The notes beneath the pieces were generated by a model. The model searched no databases. It was not told the origin of the DNA and saw nothing but the letters and a program-made list of their open reading frames with translations. A program made the position numbers and the translations under genes. From Microbacterium caowuchunii (lineage in GTDB: Bacteria; Actinomycetota; Actinomycetes; Actinomycetales; Microbacteriaceae): a stretch of DNA of 64,000 nucleotides. Positions within the stretch are counted from its first letter, which is position 1; every line of letters begins with the position of its first letter. Below are positions 1 to 7,874 of this stretch, piece by piece. Location of the stretch: the NCBI RefSeq assembly GCF_008727755.1, contig NZ_CP044231.1, forward strand, positions 1,612,001 to 1,676,000, in the 5' to 3' direction.

Positions 1-297
1 GTCCTGCAGGAGCGGGATCTGACCCGAGAATTCCGGCGGCGTCTCACTGCGGGTCGCCTTGTACTCCGGGTACTCCCGGGTGCGGAAGGAGACCCGCGAG
101 GTGTCGAAGGCGACGGCGACGTGGGACGGGTTCTCGGCCTTCAGTAGGTTGACGAACATCGACAGGAACCCGTAGACCCCGTTGGTGTGCTGGCCGTCCT
201 TGGTGGTGAAGTTGTCGACCGGGAGCGCGTAGAAAGCGCGGAAGGCGAGCGAATGGCCGTCGACGACCAGAAGGGTAGGCTTTTCGGAGTCCGTCAC
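1..297 (-). CDS. polA: DNA polymerase I, N-terminal part (runs off the window)
   Basis: This is the first 99 residues of DNA polymerase I, the repair and Okazaki-fragment polymerase. The visible part is the start of the 5'-3' exonuclease domain: the protein begins VTDSEKPTLLVVDGHSLAFR, with the catalytic aspartate in LLVVDGHSLAFRAFYAL and the family motif TNGVYGFLSMF further on. The start is a GTG at 295-297; no upstream ATG is in frame before a stop. The gene is truncated by the window edge, so nothing can be said about the polymerase domain. It is transcribed away from the divergent thioesterase gene. Confidence 0.95.
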   Translation of the reverse strand, partial: MTDSEKPTLLVVDGHSLAFRAFYALPVDNFTTKDGQHTNGVYGFLSMFVNLLKAENPSHVAVAFDTSRVSFRTREYPEYKATRSETPPEFSGQIPLLQD

Positions 298-359
298 CGT
301 TCCAGCCTAATGAGCGCGGCGGACATGAAGAGACGAGCGAAGATGCGAGGAACCCGCCG

Positions 360-791
360 ATGACCGAGACCGCCCCTGTCCTCGACGGCATCGAATGGGC
401 CGCCCGCCGAGGCAACGGTGCGCTGGCGGACAAGATGGGCTTCCAGTGGGTCGAACTCACGCTGGAACGGGCCGTCGCGACCATGCCCGTCGAGGGGAAC
501 ACGCAGCCGGTGGGGCTCTTCCACGGCGGCGGATACGTGGTGCTGGGCGAGTCGCTCGGGTCGATGGCGGCGAACTTCTACGCGGGTCCCGGTCGGCTCG
601 CCGTCGGCGTCGACGTCAACGCGACGCACACCCGCTCCGCGACCTCGGGCCTCGTGACCGGGGTGTGCACTCCCCTGCATCTGGGCCGCTCGATGACAGT
701 GCACGAGATCGTCATCAGCGACGACCAGGGGCGGCGCTGCTCGACGGTGCGGATCACCAACATGATCAAGGACGCCCCGCAAGGGCGCTGA
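360..791 (+). CDS. hotdog-fold thioesterase, PaaI family
   Basis: A 143-residue single-domain protein of the hotdog fold, the usual length for PaaI or YdiI-type acyl-CoA thioesterases. The helix-start motif LFHGGGYVVLGESLGSMA (about residues 53-70) matches the family pattern HGG...(E/D)...A, in which the acidic residue activates water for thioester hydrolysis. The C-terminal strands VDVNATH and MTVHEIVISDDQGRRCSTVRI complete the fold. The substrate cannot be told from sequence. It is a single gene between divergent polA and a bidirectional terminator. Genes of this type next to polA and an ANTAR regulator are common in actinobacteria. Confidence 0.88.
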   Translation: MTETAPVLDGIEWAARRGNGALADKMGFQWVELTLERAVATMPVEGNTQPVGLFHGGGYVVLGESLGSMAANFYAGPGRLAVGVDVNATHTRSATSGLVTGVCTPLHLGRSMTVHEIVISDDQGRRCSTVRITNMIKDAPQGR

Positions 792-810
792 CTCCCCCGC
801 ACCAGCGAAA

Positions 811-852
811 GAGAGGGCGGGATGCGGCACCAGCCGCATCCCGCCCTTCTCT
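811..852. terminator. bidirectional hairpin terminator between convergent genes
   Basis: An inverted repeat with arms reading AGGGCGGGATGCGG and CCGCATCCCGCCC is separated by a six-base loop (CACCAG). It lies between the convergent ends of the thioesterase and the ANTAR regulator. The stem is strong. The T-tract is short (TTCTCTT) on the plus side. Confidence 0.8.
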
Positions 853-865
853 TCGTGGAGTGGTG

Positions 866-1483
866 TTACTTCTTTGCAGCGAGCTGCTCGATGATCGCCT
901 TCGCGACGTCCTGCATCGTGAGGCGCCGGTCCATCGATGCCTTCTGGATCCAGCGGAACGCCTCGGGCTCGCTGAGGCCCATCTTCTCGTTGAGGAGGCC
1001 CTTGGCCCGGTCGACGAGCTTGCGGGTCTCGAAGCGCTCGACCATGTCGGCGACCTCGGCTTCGAGCGTGATGATCTGCTCGTAGCGGGCCAGCGCGATC
1101 TCGATCGCCGGCAGCAGGTCGTTCGGGGTGAACGGCTTCACCACGTAGGCGAGAGCACCGGCCTCGCTGGCGCGCTCGACGAGCTCCTTCTGGCTGAACG
1201 CCGTGAGGAGGACGACGGGGGCGATGTGGTTCTTGCTGAGCTTCTCGGCGGCACTGATCCCGTCGAGCTGCGGCATCTTGACGTCCATGATGACGAGGTC
1301 GGGGCGCAGATCCGTGGCGAGCTGGACGGCGGTCTCACCGTCACCCGCTTCGCCGACGACGTCGAACCCGTTGTCGCGGAGGATCTCCACGATGTCCAGG
1401 CGGATGAGCGACTCGTCCTCAGCCACCACGACGCGGCGGGGGGCGGATGGCGTGTTGGAGGATGTATCTTGCTCGGTCACCAT
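866..1483 (-). CDS. pdtaR: ANTAR-domain response regulator (PdtaR type)
   Basis: A 205-residue response regulator whose output domain binds RNA. Residues about 18-135 form the receiver domain: acidic pocket E22/D23, phospho-acceptor D67 in LVIMDVKMPQLDG, and the conserved lysine in YVVKPFTP. Residues about 140-200 are the ANTAR domain (DRAKGLLNEKMGLSEPEAFR, with Trp in FRWIQKASM), which in this family binds paired hexaloop hairpins and blocks terminators. The length matches mycobacterial PdtaR. A TAGGAT -10-like hexamer lies only three bases before the ATG, so transcription may start at or near the next codon (GTG) and the message may be leaderless. The cognate histidine kinase is not in the window. 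Confidence 0.92.
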   Translation of the reverse strand: MVTEQDTSSNTPSAPRRVVVAEDESLIRLDIVEILRDNGFDVVGEAGDGETAVQLATDLRPDLVIMDVKMPQLDGISAAEKLSKNHIAPVVLLTAFSQKELVERASEAGALAYVVKPFTPNDLLPAIEIALARYEQIITLEAEVADMVERFETRKLVDRAKGLLNEKMGLSEPEAFRWIQKASMDRRLTMQDVAKAIIEQLAAKK

Positions 1484-1496
1484 TGAATCCTACGGT
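1469..1496 (+). promoter_or_regulatory. candidate promoter of tRNA-Leu
   Basis: TTGCTC (1469-1474) and TACGGT (1491-1496), 16 bp apart, resemble -35 and -10 boxes and end 24 bp before the mature tRNA. The -10 shares bases with the opposite-strand TAGGAT of the ANTAR gene, so the two promoters would overlap back to back. This is pattern only. Confidence 0.4.
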
Positions 1497-1520
1497 ATCG
1501 TCGTTCGCGGACGTGGCCCG

Positions 1521-1603
1521 GCCGGTGTGGCGGAATGGCAGACGCGACCGACTCAAACTCGGTTGCCTGAAAGGGCGTGTGGGTTCGACTCCCACCACCG
1601 GCA
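1521..1603 (+). tRNA. tRNA-Leu (anticodon CAA)
   Basis: A complete class II tRNA. The acceptor stem GCCGGTG pairs with CACCGGC, the anticodon stem is ACCGA/TCGGT, and the loop CTCAAAC places anticodon CAA at 1554-1556 (reads UUG). There is a long variable arm and a T-arm GTGGG-TTCGACT-CCCAC. The discriminator base is A. CCA is not encoded. It sits alone at the left edge of the accessory segment. Confidence 0.96.
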
Positions 1604-1906
1604 CACAGCTCCCACTCCCCCACTCCCGCTCCGGCCTCGGCGAAGCGTTCCCGGAGCTCCTGCTCCGAAGACCACCGGATCGCTGTTCGCCCCGTCTCCG
1701 AGCAGTCGGCTCCGAGGATGACTCGTCCCGCTGGGTCGAGTCGAATGCCTCACGCGCCCGGGGGATCCTCCGCGAGACAGTGTTCGTGGTCGTCGCGATC
1801 CGCACATGAACGCACCGGGCAACCGGGCGTCGACAGGGCGGACCAGAACGCCCTCGACCGGGGCATCCTCGATTCCATCCAGAGGTGACCAGGAAGGAAC
1901 GGAGCC
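1604..1906. other. non-coding stretch after tRNA-Leu
   Basis: A 303-bp gap between the tRNA and the decayed metallo-hydrolase gene. It opens with a pyrimidine-rich run after the tRNA that could serve as its termination zone, but no stable hairpin is evident. Short open frames exist on both strands but show no recognisable protein. It could be decayed coding sequence. Confidence 0.4.
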
Positions 1907-2572
1907 ATGACGGCGTCAACGGGATACGCGGTGCTGACCGAACCGCGCGAAGGACTGGTCCGTGATCAGCGCGGGGTGTCGAATTCGGCAACCCTCATCT
2001 GGGACGGGGACGACGCCGTGCTCGTCGATACGTTCCCACTCACAGATCAGAACGACCGGCTGATCGAGTGGATCCGTTCCCGGGGGAAGAACCTCGCGGC
2101 GGTCTACGTCACCCACGGTCACGGCGACCACACGTTCGGCATCGGCCAGCTCCGCGAGGCGTTCCCCCGCGCCCGCTTCCTGGCCACTCCCGGCACCTCG
2201 CGGAGTTCGAGAGACAAGCCGCGCCGGACATGTACGAGGGCTTCTGGAACAGGCTCTTCCCCCGTATCTGTCCGAGACGACGTCGGAGACCCGACTCTCC
2301 TGGATAGCGGCGCTCGAGCGACTCGACGAACTCGCTCCGCCCGGCGTCGTCTGCGCGCACAAGGACGCTCGCCGTGGAGACTCGCCCACCGACATCGACG
2401 CGACCATCGGTACCTCCGGGATGTCGCGGAAGTCGAGCGCACGGCTTCGGACGCCCTCGATTTCTACCGGCGGATGCTCGCCGTGCAACCCGGCCGGCTC
2501 AACATCGGGTCGTTGTGGGGCGCGGCGAGAGCGCTCATGCCCGAGCCCCCGGCCGACAGCGCGCCGAGGTGA
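1907..2572 (+). pseudogene. decayed MBL-fold metallo-hydrolase
   Basis: The start is normal (AGGAA ahead of ATG) and the first 95 or so residues are a metallo-beta-lactamase N-terminus ending in the zinc motif VTHGHGDHTFGIGQL. After about position 2196 the family-like sequence moves to another frame (HLAEFERQAAPDMYEGFWNR). From about 2268 it continues in a third frame (LSETTSETRLSWIAALERL ... VVCAHKD), and from about 2415 it returns to the first frame (YLRDVAEVERTASDALDFY). The central part that normally carries the second half of the metal site is missing. Three frame changes plus an internal deletion make this a pseudogene. Several independent sequencing errors are less likely but possible. 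As conceptually translated, the 221-residue product would be non-functional. Confidence 0.8.
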
Positions 2573-2624
2573 CACCGCAACCGGACGGACATCACGGCCT
2601 GGGCAGTCTCGAGCGTCCCCGGGC

Positions 2625-3044
2625 TCAGGCGCGTGGACCGAGCGTGAGATCGATCCGCCGTCCGCGCACAGGTTCGGGGTCCTCCCCGGGATGGAGCTGT
2701 GCCCAGGCATCCGCGGCGATCAGATCGGCGAAGCCCCGGAAATTCCGGGCCGGACTACTGGTCGGTTCCATACCGGAGGCCTCCGCGATCGCCGTGAGCG
2801 GCCAATCTCGGCGCGCACGCGCAGCTTCCAGGGTCAGCAGGTCGGACGCCGCGTCACGCAGAGCCGCCGCGACCGCGACCCGGACCAGGGCCGCCGGAGG
2901 GGAATCCGGCGTCGCGGCGTCCGCCTCTGCCCGCCGCTGCACCCAGACTCCGAGCCGATCGACGAGCTCGCGAAGCTCGCCGTCCAACTCGGCCTGCGCT
3001 GCGGAGTCGGCGAGCCAGGATCGGAGATTGACGCGTTCCCTCAT
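2625..3044 (-). CDS. small hypothetical protein with HTH-like segment
   Basis: A 139-residue, mostly helical, alanine-rich protein that I cannot assign to a named family. Residues about 70-110 (LEAARARRDWPLTAIAEASG followed by a proline break and a second helix) resemble the helix-turn-helix of small actinobacterial regulators, in which an R-x-W-x-x-I-A pattern opens the recognition unit. There is no signal peptide or membrane segment. The upstream DNA contains the small palindrome TGCAACATTGCA 35 bp before the ATG, a plausible self-operator. The gene is convergent with the pseudogene. Codon use looks like that of its neighbours, so I think it is real, but its function is unknown. Confidence 0.6.
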   Translation of the reverse strand: MRERVNLRSWLADSAAQAELDGELRELVDRLGVWVQRRAEADAATPDSPPAALVRVAVAAALRDAASDLLTLEAARARRDWPLTAIAEASGMEPTSSPARNFRGFADLIAADAWAQLHPGEDPEPVRGRRIDLTLGPRA

Positions 3045-3474
3045 GTCAGCAGGCTACCGCTGCTCTGCAGTATTTCTATGCAACATTGCACAGTAGCGGC
3101 GGCCGCGGCATCTCATCTCCGCGCTACCTAGGTGAACCGATGTTCGATTGAATGAGCTGCATGCCTCCCCGCGTTCTCCGGCGATGCGGGCGCCGAGATC
3201 GATTCCCGGGGCTCTGCACCGGTTCCGGATGCGGGGCGTTTCTCGCCGCTCATCCGAATTTCATCCACGCCGTCACCCGGGCATCACCCGCCTCCGATCC
3301 CAGTGCTGGCGCGGAATCGGAGCAGTGCTCTGCGACGCGGGCGACGACCCGGTCCGGACCGCGGAGGCTCATGGATAGTGTGGGAAGAGGCGTATCCGGC
3401 ACTGTCCGATCGCCGATTCCCCGGGCACCGTCCCGGGTGCGGAAAAGAACAGATATTCGCGAGAGGCAACTGGT
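3045..3474. other. divergent intergenic region, 430 bp
   Basis: This lies between the HTH-like gene (minus) and the YhgE pair (plus). The left 100 bp is AT-richer than its surroundings and holds the TGCAA-CA-TTGCA palindrome. The right end has a short hairpin (CCCGGGCACC..TCCCGGG, about 3420-3437) in what would be the yhgE leader, followed by GAGAGG as ribosome-binding site for the ATG at 3475. No protein-coding frame in it is convincing. Confidence 0.5.
3079..3090. promoter_or_regulatory. candidate operator TGCAACATTGCA
   Basis: A 5-bp inverted repeat (TGCAA/TTGCA) with a 2-bp centre lies in an AT-rich patch 35-46 bp upstream of the HTH-like gene. The size suits a dimeric small regulator. 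This is inferred from position only. Confidence 0.35.
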
Positions 3475-5646
3475 ATGCGGAACGTCTGGCGTGTGTTCAC
3501 TCGCGATCTCAAGCGTCTGGGACGCGTCCCGCTGGCATGGGTCATCATCGGCGGCGCACTCATCACGCCGTCGCTGTACGCGTGGTTCAACATCTCGGCC
3601 TTCTGGGACCCCTTCGACAACACGAAGAACCTCAGCATCGCGGTCGTGAACCTCGATCAGGGCGCTTCGACGTCGCTGACGGGTGAGGTGAACGTCGGCG
3701 ATCAGCTGGTCGCCCAGCTGAAGGACAACGATGACCTCGGGTGGCACTTCGTGTCGAAGGATGAGGCGATGCGCGCCGTCGAGAGCGGGTCGAGCTATGC
3801 CGCCTTCGTGGTGCCGGAGACCTTCACCGCCGATCTGCTGAGCCTCACCTCCGGCGACTTCACCCAGCCCAAGCTGCAGTACTACGTCAACGAGAAGCTG
3901 AACGGCGTCGCCCCCGAGATCACCGACACCGGTGCGACCACCATCCAGACGCAGATGACCGATGCGTTCACCGAACAGGTCGCGAGCGCCGTCGCGACGG
4001 CGATCAAGAGTGGCAGCGCCGTCGCCGAGCAGGACGTGCTGGACGCCGAGGCGAAGATCATCGCGGATCTGCAGGACGCCGCGCAGATCATCGCCCAGAC
4101 CCGCGGGCATCTCGGCGAACTGCAGACAGGCATCCAGTCCACCCGTGAGGGGCTGCAGGCGAACGTCCTCACCCTCGCCAACATCGACGGAGCGCTGGGC
4201 GGCATCCACGGCACCCTCGACGAGGCCCGTACACTCGCGGACAAGGCCCAATCCGACCTCCTTCGCCTCGCCGGCCAGGCGACGACGGGCCACGTCATCG
4301 GATCGGCCGAAGTCGCACAGGGCGCGGCGTCCGCCATCGCCGCGATCGGCAGAGTGACCGCCGCGACCGACTCCCTGTCCGCCGCCGTCGATGCGCAGCG
4401 CACCCTGCTCGGACAGGCTTCCGGCCTGCTCACCGGTCTCGACGCCCAGCTCGCGCAGACCTCTGCCGCGCTCGCCTCGCTCGACGCGGATCTGGCTGCG
4501 GTCGAGGGCGACATGGGTGTCGCCGTGACCGACCTGCGCGCCGTCGGCGGCGCTGCCGCGTGGCAGGAGTTGCAGACCCTCACCTCGTTGAACCCCGAGC
4601 AGATCGCTCAGTTCATGTCGACCCCCGTGGTCGTGAACCAGCACACGATCTTCCCGACGAACACCTACGGCTCCCAGATGGCGGCGCTGTTCATCAACCT
4701 GTCACTGTGGATCGGCGCGTTCGTGCTGGTCGTGATCCTCAAGCTCGAGGTCGATCGCGAGGAGATCCCCGACCTCACCGAGCGGCAGAGCTACCTCGGA
4801 CGATGGACGTTGTTCGCCGGGATCGCCATCATGCAGGCGATCACACTCAGCACGGGCAACCTGATCATCGGCGTCCAGCATGTGAATCCGTTCGTGTTCG
4901 TCATCACGCCGATCCTGATCGGGCTGAGTTACCTCAGCATCATCTATGCCCTGTCCGTCACCTTCGGTTACATCGGCAAGGGTCTGGTCGTGATCCTCGT
5001 GATCATGCAGATCCCCGGGGCCTCGGGCATCTACCCGATCGAGCTCATGCCGGAGTTCTTCCAGAAGCTGTACCCGTTCTTCCCCTTCACGTACGGCATC
5101 GACGCGATGCGCGAGGTGATCAGCGGGTTCGCTGGCCTCGCCTACTGGCGGTACATGGGCACGTTGGCGCTGTTCGTCGCCGGCGCGTTCTTCCTCGGCC
5201 TCGTGCTGCGTCGCAGCGTCTCCAACCTGACCCGGCTGTTCACCCAGCAGGTCGGCGCGACCGAGCTGTTCACCTCCGAGGAGGGTGCGCCGTCCGGACC
5301 CGGCTACCGCCTGAACCATCTCCTGCGCGCCCTCGCCAACCGTGCGAGCTACCAGGCGCGGCTGGCCAAGCGGGCGCTGCCGTTCGCCCGCTCCTACCGG
5401 AAGGTCCGTGCCGCCATCATCACCGTCGGTGTCGCCGGCATCCTGGTCCTCGCCGCGCTCGCCATGATCTTCCCGGACAGCAAGACCGAGTTCGTCGGGC
5501 TGTGGATCCTGTGGCTCGTCGTCGTCTTCGCCGCGCTGATCACCCTGGAGTACATCCGCTACAGCCTCCGTCTCTCGACGGAGGTCGGCGAGATGCCCGA
5601 AGCGGAGATACGACGAGAAATCACTGAACTGGAGGCGCAGCTGTGA
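3475..5646 (+). CDS. YhgE/Pip-domain membrane protein (first of pair)
   Basis: A 723-residue membrane protein of the YhgE/phage-infection-protein (Pip) family, distantly related to ABC-2 permeases. The N-terminal membrane segment (about 19-40) is followed by the family signature WFNISAFWDPFDNTKNL. A long extracytoplasmic region (about 60-390) is rich in Ala, Gln and Leu heptads and likely coiled coil. A block of five or six membrane helices follows (about 405-590), and two further helices lie near the C-terminus (about 645-695), which the partner lacks. Members occur with type VII secretion loci or as phage receptors; no ESX gene is visible here. The stop overlaps the next start (GTGA), so the two are translationally coupled and probably form a heteromer. 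Confidence 0.88.
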   Translation: MRNVWRVFTRDLKRLGRVPLAWVIIGGALITPSLYAWFNISAFWDPFDNTKNLSIAVVNLDQGASTSLTGEVNVGDQLVAQLKDNDDLGWHFVSKDEAMRAVESGSSYAAFVVPETFTADLLSLTSGDFTQPKLQYYVNEKLNGVAPEITDTGATTIQTQMTDAFTEQVASAVATAIKSGSAVAEQDVLDAEAKIIADLQDAAQIIAQTRGHLGELQTGIQSTREGLQANVLTLANIDGALGGIHGTLDEARTLADKAQSDLLRLAGQATTGHVIGSAEVAQGAASAIAAIGRVTAATDSLSAAVDAQRTLLGQASGLLTGLDAQLAQTSAALASLDADLAAVEGDMGVAVTDLRAVGGAAAWQELQTLTSLNPEQIAQFMSTPVVVNQHTIFPTNTYGSQMAALFINLSLWIGAFVLVVILKLEVDREEIPDLTERQSYLGRWTLFAGIAIMQAITLSTGNLIIGVQHVNPFVFVITPILIGLSYLSIIYALSVTFGYIGKGLVVILVIMQIPGASGIYPIELMPEFFQKLYPFFPFTYGIDAMREVISGFAGLAYWRYMGTLALFVAGAFFLGLVLRRSVSNLTRLFTQQVGATELFTSEEGAPSGPGYRLNHLLRALANRASYQARLAKRALPFARSYRKVRAAIITVGVAGILVLAALAMIFPDSKTEFVGLWILWLVVVFAALITLEYIRYSLRLSTEVGEMPEAEIRREITELEAQL

Positions 5647-7847
5647 AAGGCATCTGGGGGCTCTTCCGCGCGGATCTCCGGCGCGCCACGAGCAATGTGA
5701 TGTCCGTGATCGTCCTCTGCGGACTGATCGTGATCCCCTCGGCGTTCACGTGGTTCAACGTCATCGGCAGCTGGGAGCCGTTCGACAACACGAAGAACCT
5801 GAAGGTCGCAGTGGCGAGCACCGACGAGGGGTACACGAGCGCGCTCATCCCCCTCCATATCAACGTCGGCAGCATCGTCGAATCCGCGCTTCGCGCGAAC
5901 GACCAGCTCGACTGGGTCATCACCTCGAAGAAGGACGCCATCGCCGGCACCGAATCCGGCGAGTACTACGCCGCGATGGTGCTGCCGAAGGACTTCAGCG
6001 AGCGGATGCTGACCTTCTACACGGCCGGGTCGCAGCGCACCGAGATCGACTTCTACATGAATGACAAGTCGAACCCGCTCGCTCCCCTGATCACCAGTGA
6101 AGGTGCCGACGACCTCTCGGCCAAGATCAACGCCGAGTTCACGAAGGAGCTCAGCAACGTCGCCCTCAGCCTGGTGTCCTCACTCTCGACCTCGCTGAGC
6201 GACTCCGAGTCCCAGGCGGCGTTCGCGCGGATCGAGGCGCATGTCGGACAGGCCGGCGTGCAGTTGCGCGCCGCCGCCGGGACGGCGAACATGTTCACGG
6301 CCCTGCTCGAGTCGAGCGTGCCCCTGGTGGACGGCGCGACCAACCTCCTGCGTGCCGTCGAGTCCGAGTTCTCGGATGCGACCGGCCGGGTGCAGGAGGG
6401 GCTGGATGCGTCCCAGGGCGCCAACGGCGCGATCGCCCAGGCCACCCAGGCCCTCACGAACGCCTTCGCCGCGAGCGAGGAGCAGCTCGGGCGTTTCTCG
6501 GGCCAGATCGACCGGGTGTTCTCGACGCTCGACACGGATGCGGGTGAGAGCGTCGTGCGCATCGAGGACATGTCCGGTCAGCTGGGCGAGCTCATCACCC
6601 GCCACGAGGCACTGCGCGACCGGCTCATCGAGGACGTCGAACCGAATCTTCCGGAGGAGGATCAGGAGGCGTTCGCGATTCTGCTGGCGGGGCTCGAGAC
6701 CGCGATCGCGCAGGAGAAGGAACTCCAGTCCCGGCTGGGCGATATGGCCACGACCGTGGCTGCGGGCAACGCCGATGCACAGCGATTCCGCGGCCAGCTC
6801 GACAGCCGCATCTCCGCTGCGCAGTCGGCGATCGGGAACGCGAACACTGTGTACGCGAACGACCTGAAGCCGACCCTCGACCAGTTAGCTGCCCAGCTCG
6901 GCGCCGTCGGAGCGGGACTCGGCGCGATCGCCGGCGACGTCTCGGCCGTGACGAACGCGGGAGAGGGCGCCGCCGCGCTGCTGCAGACGGCCGCCCGGGA
7001 CAACCGTGCGCTCGCAGATGCTCTGACCGCCGCCGCCGACGGGGTGGACCGTGTCCAGCAGGCGCTCTCGAATGCGATCGACTCGGGCGACTTCAGCCAG
7101 ATCGCCAAGATCATCGGGGCGAACCCCGACGTCCTGGCGACGGCTCTCGCGCAGCCGATCGGCATCGACCGCATCCCGGTCTACCCGGTCGTGAGCTTCG
7201 GTGCCGGGATGGCCCCGCTCTACACCATCCTCTCCCTCTGGGTGGGTGCACTGCTGCTCGCGGTCACGCTGCGGGTCGACCCGCCGCGACGGGCATTCGA
7301 GGGCGACTCGGACCTCCAGCTGCGCTCCGACGGCGGTCCGCCGCTGAAGCTGCACGAGCAGTTCCTCGGGCGTTACGCGATCTTCGCGTTGATGGGACTG
7401 GCCCAGAGCACCCTGGTGTTCCTCGGCAACATCCTGCTCGTCGGCCTCGACCCGGTGCACCCGTTCCTGTTCATGGTGGTGGGCTGGACGACCTCCCTGG
7501 TCTTCACGTTCATCATCTACACGCTGGTCGTCTCGTTCAGCGACGCGGGCAAGGCACTGGCGGTGTTCGTCCTCGTCATCCAGGTCGCCGGCGCCGGTGG
7601 GGCCTACCCGCTGTCGCTACTCCCGGAGTGGTTCCAGAACGTCAGCCCGTTCCTCCCCGCAACCCACGCCATCGATGCGTTCCGCGCCGCGCTGGCGGGG
7701 ATCTACCAGGGCGACTACTGGATCTCGCTCGGCTGGTTGCTCGCCTTCCTCGTGCCGATGGCGCTGCTCGGTCTCGCGCTGCGCAAGCCCCTCATCGGCT
7801 TCAACGAGAAGATGGAAGGCATGCTGCAGTCGACCAAGCTCATGTAG
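5643..7847 (+). CDS. YhgE/Pip-domain membrane protein (second of pair)
   Basis: A 734-residue paralogue of the preceding protein that starts at a GTG overlapping its stop by 4 bp. It shows the same plan: an N-terminal membrane segment with WFNVIGSWEPFDNTKNL, a long alpha-helical extracytoplasmic region (about 60-510), then a C-terminal membrane block beginning YTILSLWVGALLLAVTL and including the family-like AGGAYPLSLLPEWFQ. It ends soon after the last helix. Two diverged copies fused only by overlap suggest an obligate pair exporting or presenting something at the envelope. The substrate is unknown. Confidence 0.88.
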   Translation: MKGIWGLFRADLRRATSNVMSVIVLCGLIVIPSAFTWFNVIGSWEPFDNTKNLKVAVASTDEGYTSALIPLHINVGSIVESALRANDQLDWVITSKKDAIAGTESGEYYAAMVLPKDFSERMLTFYTAGSQRTEIDFYMNDKSNPLAPLITSEGADDLSAKINAEFTKELSNVALSLVSSLSTSLSDSESQAAFARIEAHVGQAGVQLRAAAGTANMFTALLESSVPLVDGATNLLRAVESEFSDATGRVQEGLDASQGANGAIAQATQALTNAFAASEEQLGRFSGQIDRVFSTLDTDAGESVVRIEDMSGQLGELITRHEALRDRLIEDVEPNLPEEDQEAFAILLAGLETAIAQEKELQSRLGDMATTVAAGNADAQRFRGQLDSRISAAQSAIGNANTVYANDLKPTLDQLAAQLGAVGAGLGAIAGDVSAVTNAGEGAAALLQTAARDNRALADALTAAADGVDRVQQALSNAIDSGDFSQIAKIIGANPDVLATALAQPIGIDRIPVYPVVSFGAGMAPLYTILSLWVGALLLAVTLRVDPPRRAFEGDSDLQLRSDGGPPLKLHEQFLGRYAIFALMGLAQSTLVFLGNILLVGLDPVHPFLFMVVGWTTSLVFTFIIYTLVVSFSDAGKALAVFVLVIQVAGAGGAYPLSLLPEWFQNVSPFLPATHAIDAFRAALAGIYQGDYWISLGWLLAFLVPMALLGLALRKPLIGFNEKMEGMLQSTKLM

Positions 7848-7874
7848 CGCGACAGGGCCCGGGAAGGACCTCGG

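Noticed and set aside
7848-7874. Terminator between the convergent YhgE and glycosyltransferase genes
   Set aside because: The 27-bp gap has only GGGCCCGGG-type GC palindromes and no extended stem.
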